From TMED14 sp963925545 (lineage in GTDB: Bacteria; Bacteroidota; Bacteroidia; Flavobacteriales; Schleiferiaceae), in assembly GCA_963925545.1 (NCBI GenBank), contig CAWUSA010000006.1:78990-142989 (forward strand): a stretch of DNA of 64,000 bases. The letters are read 5' to 3'. Below, piece after piece: positions 1-8,338 of the stretch. The notes beneath the pieces were generated by a model. It did not search any database and had not been told where the DNA came from. It saw only the letters and a program-made list of their open reading frames with translations. A program made the position numbers and the translations under genes. The first letter of the stretch is position 1; every line of letters starts with the position of its first letter.

Positions 1-57
1 AAAGGCGTACTCGCCGATCAATTGAAGATGCTTAAGCAGCAAATGAAGCGCTTCTAA
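1..57 (+). CDS. C-terminal end of an unidentified protein (partial)
   Basis: Frame 1 is open from the window edge to a TAA at 55-57 and encodes an 18-residue basic, Lys/Gln-rich tail ending QQMKRF. Only the last codons are visible, so the product cannot be named. It converges on yajC, whose stop lies 24 bases away. No minus-strand frame of useful length covers this stretch, which favours a real plus-strand gene end. Confidence 0.45.
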   Translation, partial: KGVLADQLKMLKQQMKRF

Positions 58-80
58 AAGCCTCCATTCACCACTCTTTG

Positions 81-386
81 TTAGGACTTATTTTCAGGGT
101 AAGCCTTCTGGCTCATCTCCTTTGAAATAGCACTCCGCTCAAAGCGCAGGCGTGAGTTTTCACTCTCGACAACCACTGTCTGGTCAATTAGGTTAATAAT
201 TTTCCCATGGATGCCGCTGGTTGTAACCACCTTCATCCCCTTGCTAAGTGTCTCCCTGTATTTGGCTTCTTGCTTCTGACGCTTCATCTGAGGGCGGAGG
301 AAAAAGAAATACATCACGGCCAATACGGCCAATAGAGGAAGGAATCCAGCGAGTCCGCCGCCAGTTGCTGTTTGTAGGAACATCAT
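81..386 (-). CDS. yajC: Preprotein translocase accessory subunit YajC
   Basis: Small inner-membrane protein that associates with SecDF at the Sec translocon. The 101 residues show one N-terminal membrane segment (about residues 12-30) followed at once by the family hallmark FFFLRPQMKRQKQ and a soluble beta-rich domain (MKVVTTSGIHGKI), as expected for YajC. Two Met codons open the frame; the first overlaps the stop of the DUF1573 gene as TAATG, which suggests translational coupling. It is the last gene of the operon that begins at DUF4294. The order nusB - DUF1573 - yajC is common in Flavobacteriia. Confidence 0.95.
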   Translation of the reverse strand: MMFLQTATGGGLAGFLPLLAVLAVMYFFFLRPQMKRQKQEAKYRETLSKGMKVVTTSGIHGKIINLIDQTVVVESENSRLRFERSAISKEMSQKAYPENKS

Positions 387-832
387 TATTTGGTTTTGGG
401 TGTGACTTGTGCAGAGATTTTCAAGACCTTGACATTGGGCATGGTATTGGAAGTCAACGTGACAGTTTTGTTTTGATTACCAGGCTTGCTCTCTGAATTA
501 AAGCTCACAGAAATTACGCCAGACTCTCCTGGAGCGATCGGTGTGCGAGGCCATTGGGGCACGGTGCAACCACAGCTACCTGATGCGTTGGAAATGATCA
601 AGGGAGCCTCTCCGTCATTGGTGAAGGGGAAATCCACTGAAACCACTTCACCTTCGTTGATTTGACCAAAATCATGGGATTCCATAGCAAAAGAGAACGC
701 TGGCAATGAGGTTGGGATGGCTGCTTGAACGGTGAGGTCTTCAGTAACCTGATTCTTGATTTTTGAAGAGGCGTCTTGGCACGACGTCAATGCAAAGGCT
801 AAGGTTATACAGGTGATGATGCTATGTTTCAT
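386..832 (-). CDS. DUF1573 lipoprotein
   Basis: Secreted lipoprotein of 148 residues. A hydrophobic signal ends in ALTSC, a lipobox with Cys18 as probable lipidation site. The mature part is a single immunoglobulin-like DUF1573 domain with the typical phrases DFGQINEGEVV, FTNDGEAPLII and a GSCGCT motif (Cys87 and Cys89), then PGESGVISVSFNS. The biochemical role of DUF1573 is not established; the domain resembles ASH/MSP-type beta sandwiches. It lies 37 bases after nusB and overlaps yajC by one base, so the three are probably cotranscribed. Confidence 0.9.
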   Translation of the reverse strand: MKHSIITCITLAFALTSCQDASSKIKNQVTEDLTVQAAIPTSLPAFSFAMESHDFGQINEGEVVSVDFPFTNDGEAPLIISNASGSCGCTVPQWPRTPIAPGESGVISVSFNSESKPGNQNKTVTLTSNTMPNVKVLKISAQVTPKTK

Positions 833-869
833 AGGGGATGGTTGTTTAAGGGGACGAAAGTATTCAATA

Positions 870-1808
870 TTAGGTAATCAAGCCACGGCCAGTCTTTAAA
901 ATCTTTCCCTGACTTTGCAAATCCTTGGCAAGGGCATCTAAAAGACCATTGATGAACCCGGGGCTATTCTCTGATCCATATTGTTTAGCCAATTCAATGG
1001 CCTCATTGATGGTCACTTTTACGGGGACATCTTCTGCCATGACTAATTCGGTTAAGGCTAGTTCAATCAAACAGCGATCAACGGGGGTCAAGCGGTTGTA
1101 TTTCCAGCTGGTGGCCTTTTTCTCAATCAAGGTTTTCCACTCCGGCTCAAGCTGAATGGTTTTCATCAACAAATCGCTCACAAAGGTCTTGTCTGCCTGG
1201 TTCTTGTATAAATTGACAAGGATGGTATTGCCCTTTTTAGCATTCTCCAAAGATTTGACTGTCATCATTTGAGCAGCATCCAAATCATCAGCCCAATCCA
1301 TGTGCATGTCTTCATAGACATCATGCAACACCTCATTGTTGGCAATGCAATCACGGTAAAAGCGTTTGATGAATGTCACTGAGTCCTTGTCGACAAGCTC
1401 TGTTTCATCAGAAAACCAGACTTCCATTGCTGGATCAACCCAGAAATCGTGAAAGATTTTCAACAACACATCAAAGTGATCGCCCCAATGGACATGTTTT
1501 TGCTCCCATTGAGCAATGAGTTCGTCATCGGCAGCAATGGACTGAAGAAAAGGCGAATTCAACAAAGCTGACACTCTAGTTATCCTCTGCGGTGAAGGCT
1601 GTTGCTTGACTTTCTCTGCTTCCAATCGCTTGTCCAAGAATTGGGTAAAGTGCCAGAACAACTTCAGTTCATGAAGGTAAAGGTCATGGATGCGGTCAAT
1701 GTTCTTTTCCAAGCCATACAGTGCCAGATTCAAGTCATTTGAACGCGATTGAGCGTAAGCAAAAAGCGCATGGAGCGCCTTGATTCGAAGATGTCGTCTG
1801 GTAAGCAT
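870..1808 (-). CDS. nusB: Transcription antitermination factor NusB (long Bacteroidota form)
   Basis: NusB binds boxA RNA with NusE (S10) in rRNA antitermination. The canonical NusB domain is the C-terminal part (about residues 190-300: NRLTPVDRCLIELALTELV, then VTINEAIELAKQYGSENSPG, then INGLLDAL). The 312-residue length includes an N-terminal extension opening with MLTRRHLRIKALHALFAY, as usual in Bacteroidota and about twice the length of E. coli NusB. It sits 28 bases after pepD. A weak promoter-like TACTTTCG lies 17 bases before the ATG, so it may also be transcribed independently. Confidence 0.93.
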   Translation of the reverse strand: MLTRRHLRIKALHALFAYAQSRSNDLNLALYGLEKNIDRIHDLYLHELKLFWHFTQFLDKRLEAEKVKQQPSPQRITRVSALLNSPFLQSIAADDELIAQWEQKHVHWGDHFDVLLKIFHDFWVDPAMEVWFSDETELVDKDSVTFIKRFYRDCIANNEVLHDVYEDMHMDWADDLDAAQMMTVKSLENAKKGNTILVNLYKNQADKTFVSDLLMKTIQLEPEWKTLIEKKATSWKYNRLTPVDRCLIELALTELVMAEDVPVKVTINEAIELAKQYGSENSPGFINGLLDALAKDLQSQGKILKTGRGLIT

Positions 1809-1836
1809 AGAACGTAATTGAAACGCGAAAGTACAA

Positions 1837-3297
1837 TCAATCCAATGCTTCCGGTGCTGCAGCTATCACGTCAAGGAAAAAATCCCAAACTCTTTGAACT
1901 GAAGCAATCTCTACACGCTCGTCTGGGCTGTGTGCACCACGGATATTTGGACCAAAGCTGATCATTTTCATGCCTGGGCAAGACTCACCAATGATGCCAC
2001 ATTCCAATCCAGCATGACAAGCGCTAACCTCAGGCTCTCGATTGAAGGATTTTACATAAATAGACTTCATCATTTCCGTGAGGTTGGAATCTCCTGCAGG
2101 CTCCCAGCCAGGGTAGTCACCGGCTAGCTCCGTAGAAAATCCACCTAGCTGTGCTACCGAAGCAATGCGATCAGCAGCATGGACCTTTTCCGTCTCTGAA
2201 GCGCTCCTTGTCAAGCAAAGAATCTGTGCCCGGTCGCCAGCAATCTTAAGCGCAGACAGGTTGTTTGAGGTCTGAACCAATCCCTTAATTTCCGGGCTCA
2301 TGCGAAGTATACCTACAGGAATTCCGTGGATGGCTTTCAAGATGTCAGCTTGTTCTGACGGCTGCATGACATCCTCAGCTTCAGCATCACGCATCAACCA
2401 TTGCATGTCAGGGTCTGTGCGTCGGTACTCCTGGTTGATCTCTTTTTGCGCCATTGACAAGGCCTCTTTCATGGCATCCAAATTGGCTGTTGGTACCGCA
2501 AAAGTGGCTTCACAAGAACGTGGGATGACATTGCGAAGGTTGCCGCCATGCATTGACACCAGTCGCATGTCTGTCTGCTGAAGAGCCAACAAGGCCCTTG
2601 TCAGCAAGGTATTGGCATTCCCTAAGCCTAAGTGGATATCCATGCCAGAATGACCGCCAGTGAGCCCCTTCAATGTCAATGTCTGCCATGTGTAATCACC
2701 TGCTATTGCCTCTTTCTTGACGCTTCGGGTGCATGTGACATCTACGCCACCTGCACAGCCAATCGTCAATTCTCTGTCATCTTCTGTATCAATGTTTAGC
2801 AGGTACTTGCCGGTGATCCAACCTTCTTTCAACCCCAGGGCACCTGTCATGCCTGTCTCTTCGTCAGACGTGAAAAGGACCTCAAGTGGTGGATGAGCAA
2901 TATCTGTGCTACGCAGCAAGGCCATGGACATTGCCACACCAATGCCATTGTCTGAACCCAGGGTGGTCCCGCGGGCCTTTACCCAACCATCGTCGATGTA
3001 CATGTCAATGGGGTCCTTGTCAAAGTCATGATTGTTGCCCTCATTTTGCTGACAGACCATGTCTAAGTGAGCTTGCAAAACCAGGGTTGCTGCAGACTCC
3101 AATCCAGCAGTGCCACCCTTGATGATGCGCACATTGCCGACATGATCCATGTCTGTTGGCAGGTTCAGAGATTGTCCAAAGGACATGGCCCAGGCTTGAA
3201 TTTGATCTTCACGCTTGGAAGGCCGCGGAACTTGATTCAATTGATGGAAGGCCTCCCATACGGCGCGAGGTTCTAGGTTGAGGATATCTTGATTCAT
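1837..3297 (-). CDS. pepD: Aminoacyl-histidine dipeptidase (peptidase M20C, PepD)
   Basis: Cytosolic zinc dipeptidase that cleaves Xaa-His and other dipeptides. The 486 residues match the M20C family over their length. Metal-site motifs are visible in order: VLQAHLDMVCQ (His), GSDNGIGVAM (bridging Asp), SDEETGMTGA (Glu pair), LLNIDTEDD (Asp), and a C-terminal HAGLECGIIGE with GAHSPDERVEI. A lid/dimerisation domain occupies the middle (GLTGGHSGMDI). The start forms an ATGA overlap with the preceding PBP-like gene. It fits peptide catabolism together with hutI, ftcD and rocD in this window. Confidence 0.95.
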   Translation of the reverse strand: MNQDILNLEPRAVWEAFHQLNQVPRPSKREDQIQAWAMSFGQSLNLPTDMDHVGNVRIIKGGTAGLESAATLVLQAHLDMVCQQNEGNNHDFDKDPIDMYIDDGWVKARGTTLGSDNGIGVAMSMALLRSTDIAHPPLEVLFTSDEETGMTGALGLKEGWITGKYLLNIDTEDDRELTIGCAGGVDVTCTRSVKKEAIAGDYTWQTLTLKGLTGGHSGMDIHLGLGNANTLLTRALLALQQTDMRLVSMHGGNLRNVIPRSCEATFAVPTANLDAMKEALSMAQKEINQEYRRTDPDMQWLMRDAEAEDVMQPSEQADILKAIHGIPVGILRMSPEIKGLVQTSNNLSALKIAGDRAQILCLTRSASETEKVHAADRIASVAQLGGFSTELAGDYPGWEPAGDSNLTEMMKSIYVKSFNREPEVSACHAGLECGIIGESCPGMKMISFGPNIRGAHSPDERVEIASVQRVWDFFLDVIAAAPEALD

Positions 3298-4562
3298 TGG
3301 ATTGATTGAATGGGTTGGCCATGGTCATTGGTGAAACCATGATCGGGGTGGAACGAATACCGGTACGTGCCGTGATTGCGGTAGCCCTGCACAACTCTCT
3401 CAGGGATAAACAGTCGGCGTGGCCCTTGAACGGCGTGGGGAGGGGATTCGTCATGGAGGGCATTGAGCAAGAATGCGCTGTCATAGCCCAGCCATTCCCA
3501 TCGACCTGGCTCATGACCCGTCAATGACCACATGGCATCAATGGCTTGAGAATGGCTAGCGTCTGGCAAGGCTGTTGTCTGTACCCAGGTGAAGGGGAAA
3601 CGCAGCAAGACGGAAGGCATGCTTACCGTCCGGTTCACAGCATCTTGATGCAGCAAAAGCTGGGTAGCAAGGGGGTTGCGATTCTTGATGACCTTGAGGA
3701 TGGAAAACAGCTCTGTGGCGCTGACATCTAAAAGCAGGCTCACTTGGCTGCTGTCTTCCCATAGGGTGTGATGCTTCCATAGGGTGTCAGCTAGACTGAC
3801 AAGCGTGATGAATGAACTGTCACCTGCCCAGGTATCGTAGCCCTGCATGAAGGCTTGGAATCGGGCATCTGCTTTCTGCCTGAAATGGGGATTATCTGCA
3901 GACTGAAAAACCACTATTTTCTTGTTGCTTTGAACAACTTGTGTGATGGAATCACCCGAGGCCAAGCTATCCTTCTGTAAGAAATCACCATAAGCCATTT
4001 CAACCTGATCAATGGCCACAATGGCACCAAGGTGCTCCATGGCATCCAAGTCAGACGCAGACGCCGTAAGAACAACCTCACTGCTATCTGATGCTTCTAC
4101 CACATGCTTAGACAAGGGGCTGAGAACGCGAAAGCCTTTCGCCTGGTTGGCAAGTTCACTAACCGATTGGCTATGAAGAGGTCCTATGACCCATTGGGCA
4201 CCCTGTTCATTCACCCATTGCGCAAATTGCGCTGGCGTCAAGTGCCAATTGTCTGTTGCTATGATGCTGTCATGATCCATGCCTGATGGATGAATCCAAT
4301 ACCGGTTCTCGTTGCGGCGGTATTCCACGATGTGTAGTTGAATTTGCTCACTGTCATTGCTGGCATTCAGTGATTCCACGGCGGCTCTGAATCCTTGGTA
4401 AAAACCCATGGATATCGAATGGCTAGCCTCATAGATGTGACCAGATGCTAAACCTGTCTCGAAGGGCAATGCAATGACCCACGGGCGTTGTGACAACGCT
4501 TGACCTTGAAGCATTGCAGGCAGACAGATCCATGCGATAAGCCAAGCGCGTTTCATTCCCAT
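3294..4562 (-). CDS. Secreted protein with type 1 periplasmic-binding-protein fold, LysM-less relative of guaA-linked proteins
   Basis: Predicted exported protein of 422 residues. The signal peptide runs to about residue 21 (LPAMLQGQA). The start of the mature part, WVIALPFETG followed by FYQGFRAAVESLNAS, resembles the opening of type 1 periplasmic-binding-protein-like domains. In many Flavobacteriia a LysM protein with this fold lies beside guaA; here no LysM repeat is visible, only the binding-like part. Two starts are possible: ATG at 4562, or ATG at 4556, which would give an ATGA overlap with the guaA stop. The gene ends in an ATGA overlap with pepD. Family assignment is inference from fold-like motifs and context; the ligand is unknown. 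Confidence 0.55.
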   Translation of the reverse strand: MGMKRAWLIAWICLPAMLQGQALSQRPWVIALPFETGLASGHIYEASHSISMGFYQGFRAAVESLNASNDSEQIQLHIVEYRRNENRYWIHPSGMDHDSIIATDNWHLTPAQFAQWVNEQGAQWVIGPLHSQSVSELANQAKGFRVLSPLSKHVVEASDSSEVVLTASASDLDAMEHLGAIVAIDQVEMAYGDFLQKDSLASGDSITQVVQSNKKIVVFQSADNPHFRQKADARFQAFMQGYDTWAGDSSFITLVSLADTLWKHHTLWEDSSQVSLLLDVSATELFSILKVIKNRNPLATQLLLHQDAVNRTVSMPSVLLRFPFTWVQTTALPDASHSQAIDAMWSLTGHEPGRWEWLGYDSAFLLNALHDESPPHAVQGPRRLFIPERVVQGYRNHGTYRYSFHPDHGFTNDHGQPIQSIQ

Positions 4563-6082
4563 TCAATGGTTGCTGGTGGCTTGCTGCTGATGTCATAAAC
4601 CACGCGATTCACACCTTTCACTTTGTTGATGATGGCATTGGATAGGCGGCCCAAGAAATCATAAGGCAGATGCACCCAGTCAGCCGTCATGCCGTCTGTG
4701 CTACTGACAGCACGCAATGCAACCACGTTTTCATAGCTTCTCTCATCACCCATCACACCGACACTTTTTGTATCTAGCAACATGGCGCCAGCCTGCCACA
4801 CCTCATCGTAAAGCCCTTCATCCTTGAGTCCTTGGATGAACAAATGATCCACCTCTTGAAGTACACGAACTTTTTCAGGGGTTACGTCACCCAAAATACG
4901 AATGGCCAATCCAGGTCCAGGAAAGGGGTGACGGCCAAGCAAATCAGGGGAAAGACCCATGGCTTTACCCACTCGACGAACTTCATCCTTGAAAAGCGAG
5001 CGCAAAGGCTCAACGATAGACAATTTCATGAAATCAGGCAAGCCACCTACATTGTGGTGGGATTTGATCGTCGCAGATGGGCCATTGACACTCACCGACT
5101 CTATGACGTCAGGGTAGATGGTTCCTTGGCCTAAAAAGGCTATACCTTCAATCGCCTTCGCTTCTTCATCAAATGTCTCAATGAAAACGCGACCAATGAC
5201 CTTTCGCTTGGTCTCTGGGTCACTGATTCCAGAGAGTTCAGAAAGGAAGGCTTCAGAGGCGTCAACCCCTTTAACCTGCAATCCCATGCCGTCATATTGA
5301 TTCAATACCGAATCAAATTCATCCTTGCGTAGCAGTCCATTGTTGACGAAAATGCAGTAAAGGCGGTCACCAATAGCTTTAGACAGCAGCACGGCTGCAA
5401 CGGTGCTATCAACACCTCCACTCAGCCCTAAGACCACCTTTGCGTCGCCAACTTGTGCACGCAATGCATCTACGGTTGTATCAACGAAGGAGTCAGGGGT
5501 CCAAGTCGGCTTGCAACCCGCAATATCCATCACAAAATTGCTCAGAATCTCCTTGCCATGCTCAGTGTGATGAACCTCTGGATGGAATTGTAAGGCATAG
5601 GTGTCCTCTCCTTCAAATCGGTAGGCTGCAATGCGGACATCCTTGGTTGAACCCTCAATCACTGCGCCTTCCGGCAAGGATGTGATGGTGTCTCCATGGC
5701 TCATCCACACGCAGCTGTCTAAGCTGACGCCTTGGAGCAAACGACTGGTTTTCTGAACATGAGACATGTTGGCGCGGCCATATTCGCGATGTTCACTTCG
5801 TGACACATTGCCACCTCGATTTTTCGCCAAGTACTGTGCGCCATAACAGATGGCCAACAAAGGGATTTTCCCTAACAATTGAGACAAATCAGGGTCTGGG
5901 GAATCCACTTCCAAAGTGGAAAATGGCGAACCACTGAGAATCACGGCCTTGAATGTCGATAAATCATCGGGTAGATGATGGAAGGGGTGAATCTCACAGT
6001 AAACATTCAATTCACGCACCCGCCGAGCAATCAACTGGGTGTATTGTGAACCAAAATCAAGGATAAGTATTGCGTTTGCCAT
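4553..6082 (-). CDS. guaA: GMP synthase (glutamine-hydrolysing)
   Basis: Converts XMP, glutamine and ATP to GMP in the last step of GTP synthesis. At 509 residues it is full length. The class I glutamine amidotransferase domain (1 to about 190) carries the nucleophile Cys79 in LLAICYGAQYL and the His-Glu pair in LQFHPEVHHT. The ATP pyrophosphatase domain follows with the PP-loop LGLSGGVDSTVAA, and the dimerisation domain ends SSKPPATIEWE. It lies 21 bases after bshC and overlaps the next gene, within the DUF4294-yajC operon. Confidence 0.97.
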   Translation of the reverse strand: MANAILILDFGSQYTQLIARRVRELNVYCEIHPFHHLPDDLSTFKAVILSGSPFSTLEVDSPDPDLSQLLGKIPLLAICYGAQYLAKNRGGNVSRSEHREYGRANMSHVQKTSRLLQGVSLDSCVWMSHGDTITSLPEGAVIEGSTKDVRIAAYRFEGEDTYALQFHPEVHHTEHGKEILSNFVMDIAGCKPTWTPDSFVDTTVDALRAQVGDAKVVLGLSGGVDSTVAAVLLSKAIGDRLYCIFVNNGLLRKDEFDSVLNQYDGMGLQVKGVDASEAFLSELSGISDPETKRKVIGRVFIETFDEEAKAIEGIAFLGQGTIYPDVIESVSVNGPSATIKSHHNVGGLPDFMKLSIVEPLRSLFKDEVRRVGKAMGLSPDLLGRHPFPGPGLAIRILGDVTPEKVRVLQEVDHLFIQGLKDEGLYDEVWQAGAMLLDTKSVGVMGDERSYENVVALRAVSSTDGMTADWVHLPYDFLGRLSNAIINKVKGVNRVVYDISSKPPATIEWE

Positions 6083-6103
6083 GAGGTCAAAGATACCAAC
6101 AGA

Positions 6104-7660
6104 TCAAGGGTGAATCCACCACCAAACAGGACCTTTTACGTCGATTGTTTCTCGCAGGGTATCCATGGCTTCTGGCCCCATTTGTTGAATCACATCAAGC
6201 AAGGTCCAATGCCTTTCTTGAAAATTGCCTGAAGGCCACAGGTTGCCCGTCACATGAACCATGCGTTGGAAATCGCTATCACTGGTCTGGCTCAAATTGC
6301 GGCGAACTGCCTCATTCATTCGTCGCTCATGTTTTTCCATGGCGGCAAGCCATCCGTCAACGCGCGGCTTGAGTGATGGGTAATGATGCTTGTAAGCCTC
6401 CTCAAGCATGCCAGCAAGCTGCTGGGTCAATCGGGAGTCGTCCAAGTCAGGTGCTTTGTTGTTTTGCAGGTATTGCTGACGATGGGATGCCAAATCTCCA
6501 TGCAGGTCCGCAATGGCCCAATCCAGCTGTTGGTATTTCCGCCATGCTGCATGGGGCCAAAAAGTGACCGATTGCCTCAATCGAATGGATGCATGCATTG
6601 AACCACTTTGCTTGAAGTAGGGAATCAATTGCAGCCAGTAGGCCATTTCCCCAGCCCCTCCTGTGTAGGCCACGTTAGGTAAGATATGTTCTTGGTAAAC
6701 AGGTCGCAACAAGGCATCTGGACTGAATCGAGCAGGTTCCTCATCAATCAAGCGACAAAGATCTTTGGTTGACCATTTCTCCAGTTTGTTTTGGTAACCG
6801 CCTTCATGGGCAACAATTCTAAGCCGCTTACCTGGGTGAGATGTATCAAACAAGGGGCTGTCTTTGAAAGGTACCGGCATAGCATCCACCTCGTCGCCCC
6901 ACAAGGCGGAAGCTTTGGTTGCAGACTTCATCAATGGCTTTTGCTTGATCATTGCCTTGAATAAGCCGCTGGCCAATGCTTTCAAACGGGCATCGCTAGC
7001 ATCCAAGCAAAGGATGTCTGGGTAAAGGCTCTGTATCAATTGACGATGAGCGACTGCCAACCCTCCGCCGCAACTGTATGCTGATTGCATGGCATCTATC
7101 CATGGCTTGAGGGAGGGTTGATGTGCCATGTCATCAGCCATTGAAGCAATGGCTGGTAAAGCATCTGATGCAGGAATCTTTCCCACAGGACCACCAGACA
7201 TGGCTGAGGCGTAGCGGTAAACCTGGCCGTTGGCATGCATGGATCGTATTTCTTCAAAATCATGGTCCTCTGTAGCCATCCAAAACAAGGGCACAACTTG
7301 CTTGCCTTTTGCTTGCCAGTGTTTGGCTAAAGCAAGGGTCTCCAATATTTTCTCATGGACATACATGGGGCCTAGACCCAGGCATAACTGATGCCCAACC
7401 GTAACGGTAACAGCATCAGGCTGCTCAAGCATGGTGATTGCTGCGTGAGCAGGGTGATCCTGAGGCAGGTCGCCGTGTTGTGAGCGAAGCACGTCCACGA
7501 GAACCTGCCTTGCCGTCGGATTAAAAGCTTTTGCCCGTGCTAGAATGTGCTTTGCTGTAACAGGGGAAAGCAAATCCGTTTGCTTGCTTAATCGCTTCAT
7601 CACCGATCGGGCCCAAGTATTTAAATCCATGGCCGACATGGCCTGTTTTTCAGCTTTCAT
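6104..7660 (-). CDS. bshC: Putative cysteine ligase BshC (bacillithiol biosynthesis)
   Basis: BshC adds cysteine to GlcN-malate in the last step of bacillithiol synthesis, so this organism probably uses bacillithiol as low-molecular-weight thiol. The 518 residues contain the family signatures VTVGHQLCLGLGPMYVHEK and VPLFWMATEDHDFEEI, a central GGAGEMAYWLQL motif, and a C-terminal coiled-coil stretch before WSPSG-like residues (NLWPSGNFQERH). The start ATG overlaps the stop of the DUF4294 gene (ATGA). bshA and bshB are not in the window. The adjacency to DUF4294 suggests co-regulation but does not define its role. Confidence 0.92.
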   Translation of the reverse strand: MKAEKQAMSAMDLNTWARSVMKRLSKQTDLLSPVTAKHILARAKAFNPTARQVLVDVLRSQHGDLPQDHPAHAAITMLEQPDAVTVTVGHQLCLGLGPMYVHEKILETLALAKHWQAKGKQVVPLFWMATEDHDFEEIRSMHANGQVYRYASAMSGGPVGKIPASDALPAIASMADDMAHQPSLKPWIDAMQSAYSCGGGLAVAHRQLIQSLYPDILCLDASDARLKALASGLFKAMIKQKPLMKSATKASALWGDEVDAMPVPFKDSPLFDTSHPGKRLRIVAHEGGYQNKLEKWSTKDLCRLIDEEPARFSPDALLRPVYQEHILPNVAYTGGAGEMAYWLQLIPYFKQSGSMHASIRLRQSVTFWPHAAWRKYQQLDWAIADLHGDLASHRQQYLQNNKAPDLDDSRLTQQLAGMLEEAYKHHYPSLKPRVDGWLAAMEKHERRMNEAVRRNLSQTSDSDFQRMVHVTGNLWPSGNFQERHWTLLDVIQQMGPEAMDTLRETIDVKGPVWWWIHP

Positions 7661-8304
7661 TCTTGAAAATAGAAAGTGCGTGGTGCCAAAATGCGATCTG
7701 CAAAGGCTTGGACCAAGATATGCTCTATCAGGGCATCTTCAGGGTGGTTGATCGGATCGTAGGTTTTCATCAAGCTGGCATCGTACCATGTTGCTACGGT
7801 TGACCAACTCACAGCTTGCAACCAGCCCCTGTGCTTTCGAATCAACTTGAACACGGTCATGTGGGTTTCCCGATGAATCAAAACATACAATATCTGCCCT
7901 TCCGAGGTGGTCAATCGGCGAAGTTCTGGTTCAAACTCATGGCGAAGGAAGCGCTGAAAACGCTTCACAAATCGATACCGTTTCCAAGGGTTACTCGTTG
8001 TGGCAAGGACTGAATTCATGGTATCTAACTTCTCAGCAGCCAACTTCGCATAGGGGTAAGTTTTAATCACCCGGGACCGCAGCATCAAATAGCGCCTTCT
8101 GGCTTCTGCATCATCAAAAGTTGGATGGGGAGAGACCAGTACCTGATCCAACAGCTGCCATGCGACAGAGTCCCCTGATATCACTGACATCCCAGACTGA
8201 ACCTGACCCTGAAGTGGCCATGCTGAGAGAAGCAGCACAAGGCATGCAAAGCGATGCAAAGGCATTTGTTGGCTTAGGGCTAAAGACATTGGATTCATCT
8301 TCAT
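7657..8304 (-). CDS. DUF4294 domain protein, exported
   Basis: Conserved Bacteroidota protein of unknown function. The visible DUF4294 core runs from RRYLMLRSRVIKTYPYAKLA through EGQILYVLIHRET to the C-terminal PEDALIEHILVQAF. An N-terminal hydrophobic stretch ending WPLQGQ looks like a signal peptide. The frame is open further upstream to 8496, but that part overlaps the divergent transaldolase gene and has no homologous look, so a start at 8304, or at the Met codons at 8298 or 8289, is preferred. It is the first gene of the eight-gene operon down to yajC. A variant promoter box TACTTTG (8306-8312) lies one base before 8304, which favours one of the downstream Met codons. Confidence 0.85.
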   Translation of the reverse strand: MKMNPMSLALSQQMPLHRFACLVLLLSAWPLQGQVQSGMSVISGDSVAWQLLDQVLVSPHPTFDDAEARRRYLMLRSRVIKTYPYAKLAAEKLDTMNSVLATTSNPWKRYRFVKRFQRFLRHEFEPELRRLTTSEGQILYVLIHRETHMTVFKLIRKHRGWLQAVSWSTVATWYDASLMKTYDPINHPEDALIEHILVQAFADRILAPRTFYFQE

Positions 8305-8305
8305 G

Positions 8306-8312
8306 CAAAGTA
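8306..8312 (-). promoter_or_regulatory. Possible -7 box of the DUF4294-yajC operon
   Basis: Minus-strand TACTTTG, one base short of the Bacteroidota -7 consensus TAnnTTTG, immediately before the DUF4294 start region. It stands back to back with the transaldolase promoter in a 34-base intergenic space. No clear -33 element is seen. Confidence 0.35.
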
Positions 8313-8325
8313 AGGGATGATGGCG

Positions 8326-8333
8326 TATTTTTG
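8326..8333 (+). promoter_or_regulatory. -7 box TATTTTTG of the transaldolase-CBS gene
   Basis: Exact match to TAnnTTTG, followed by only five bases (GCGCC) before the ATG at 8339. A transcript starting the usual few bases after the box would begin at or next to the ATG, that is, be leaderless. The -33 region would lie across the DUF4294 start; no TTTG is evident there. Confidence 0.5.
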
Positions 8334-8338
8334 GCGCC

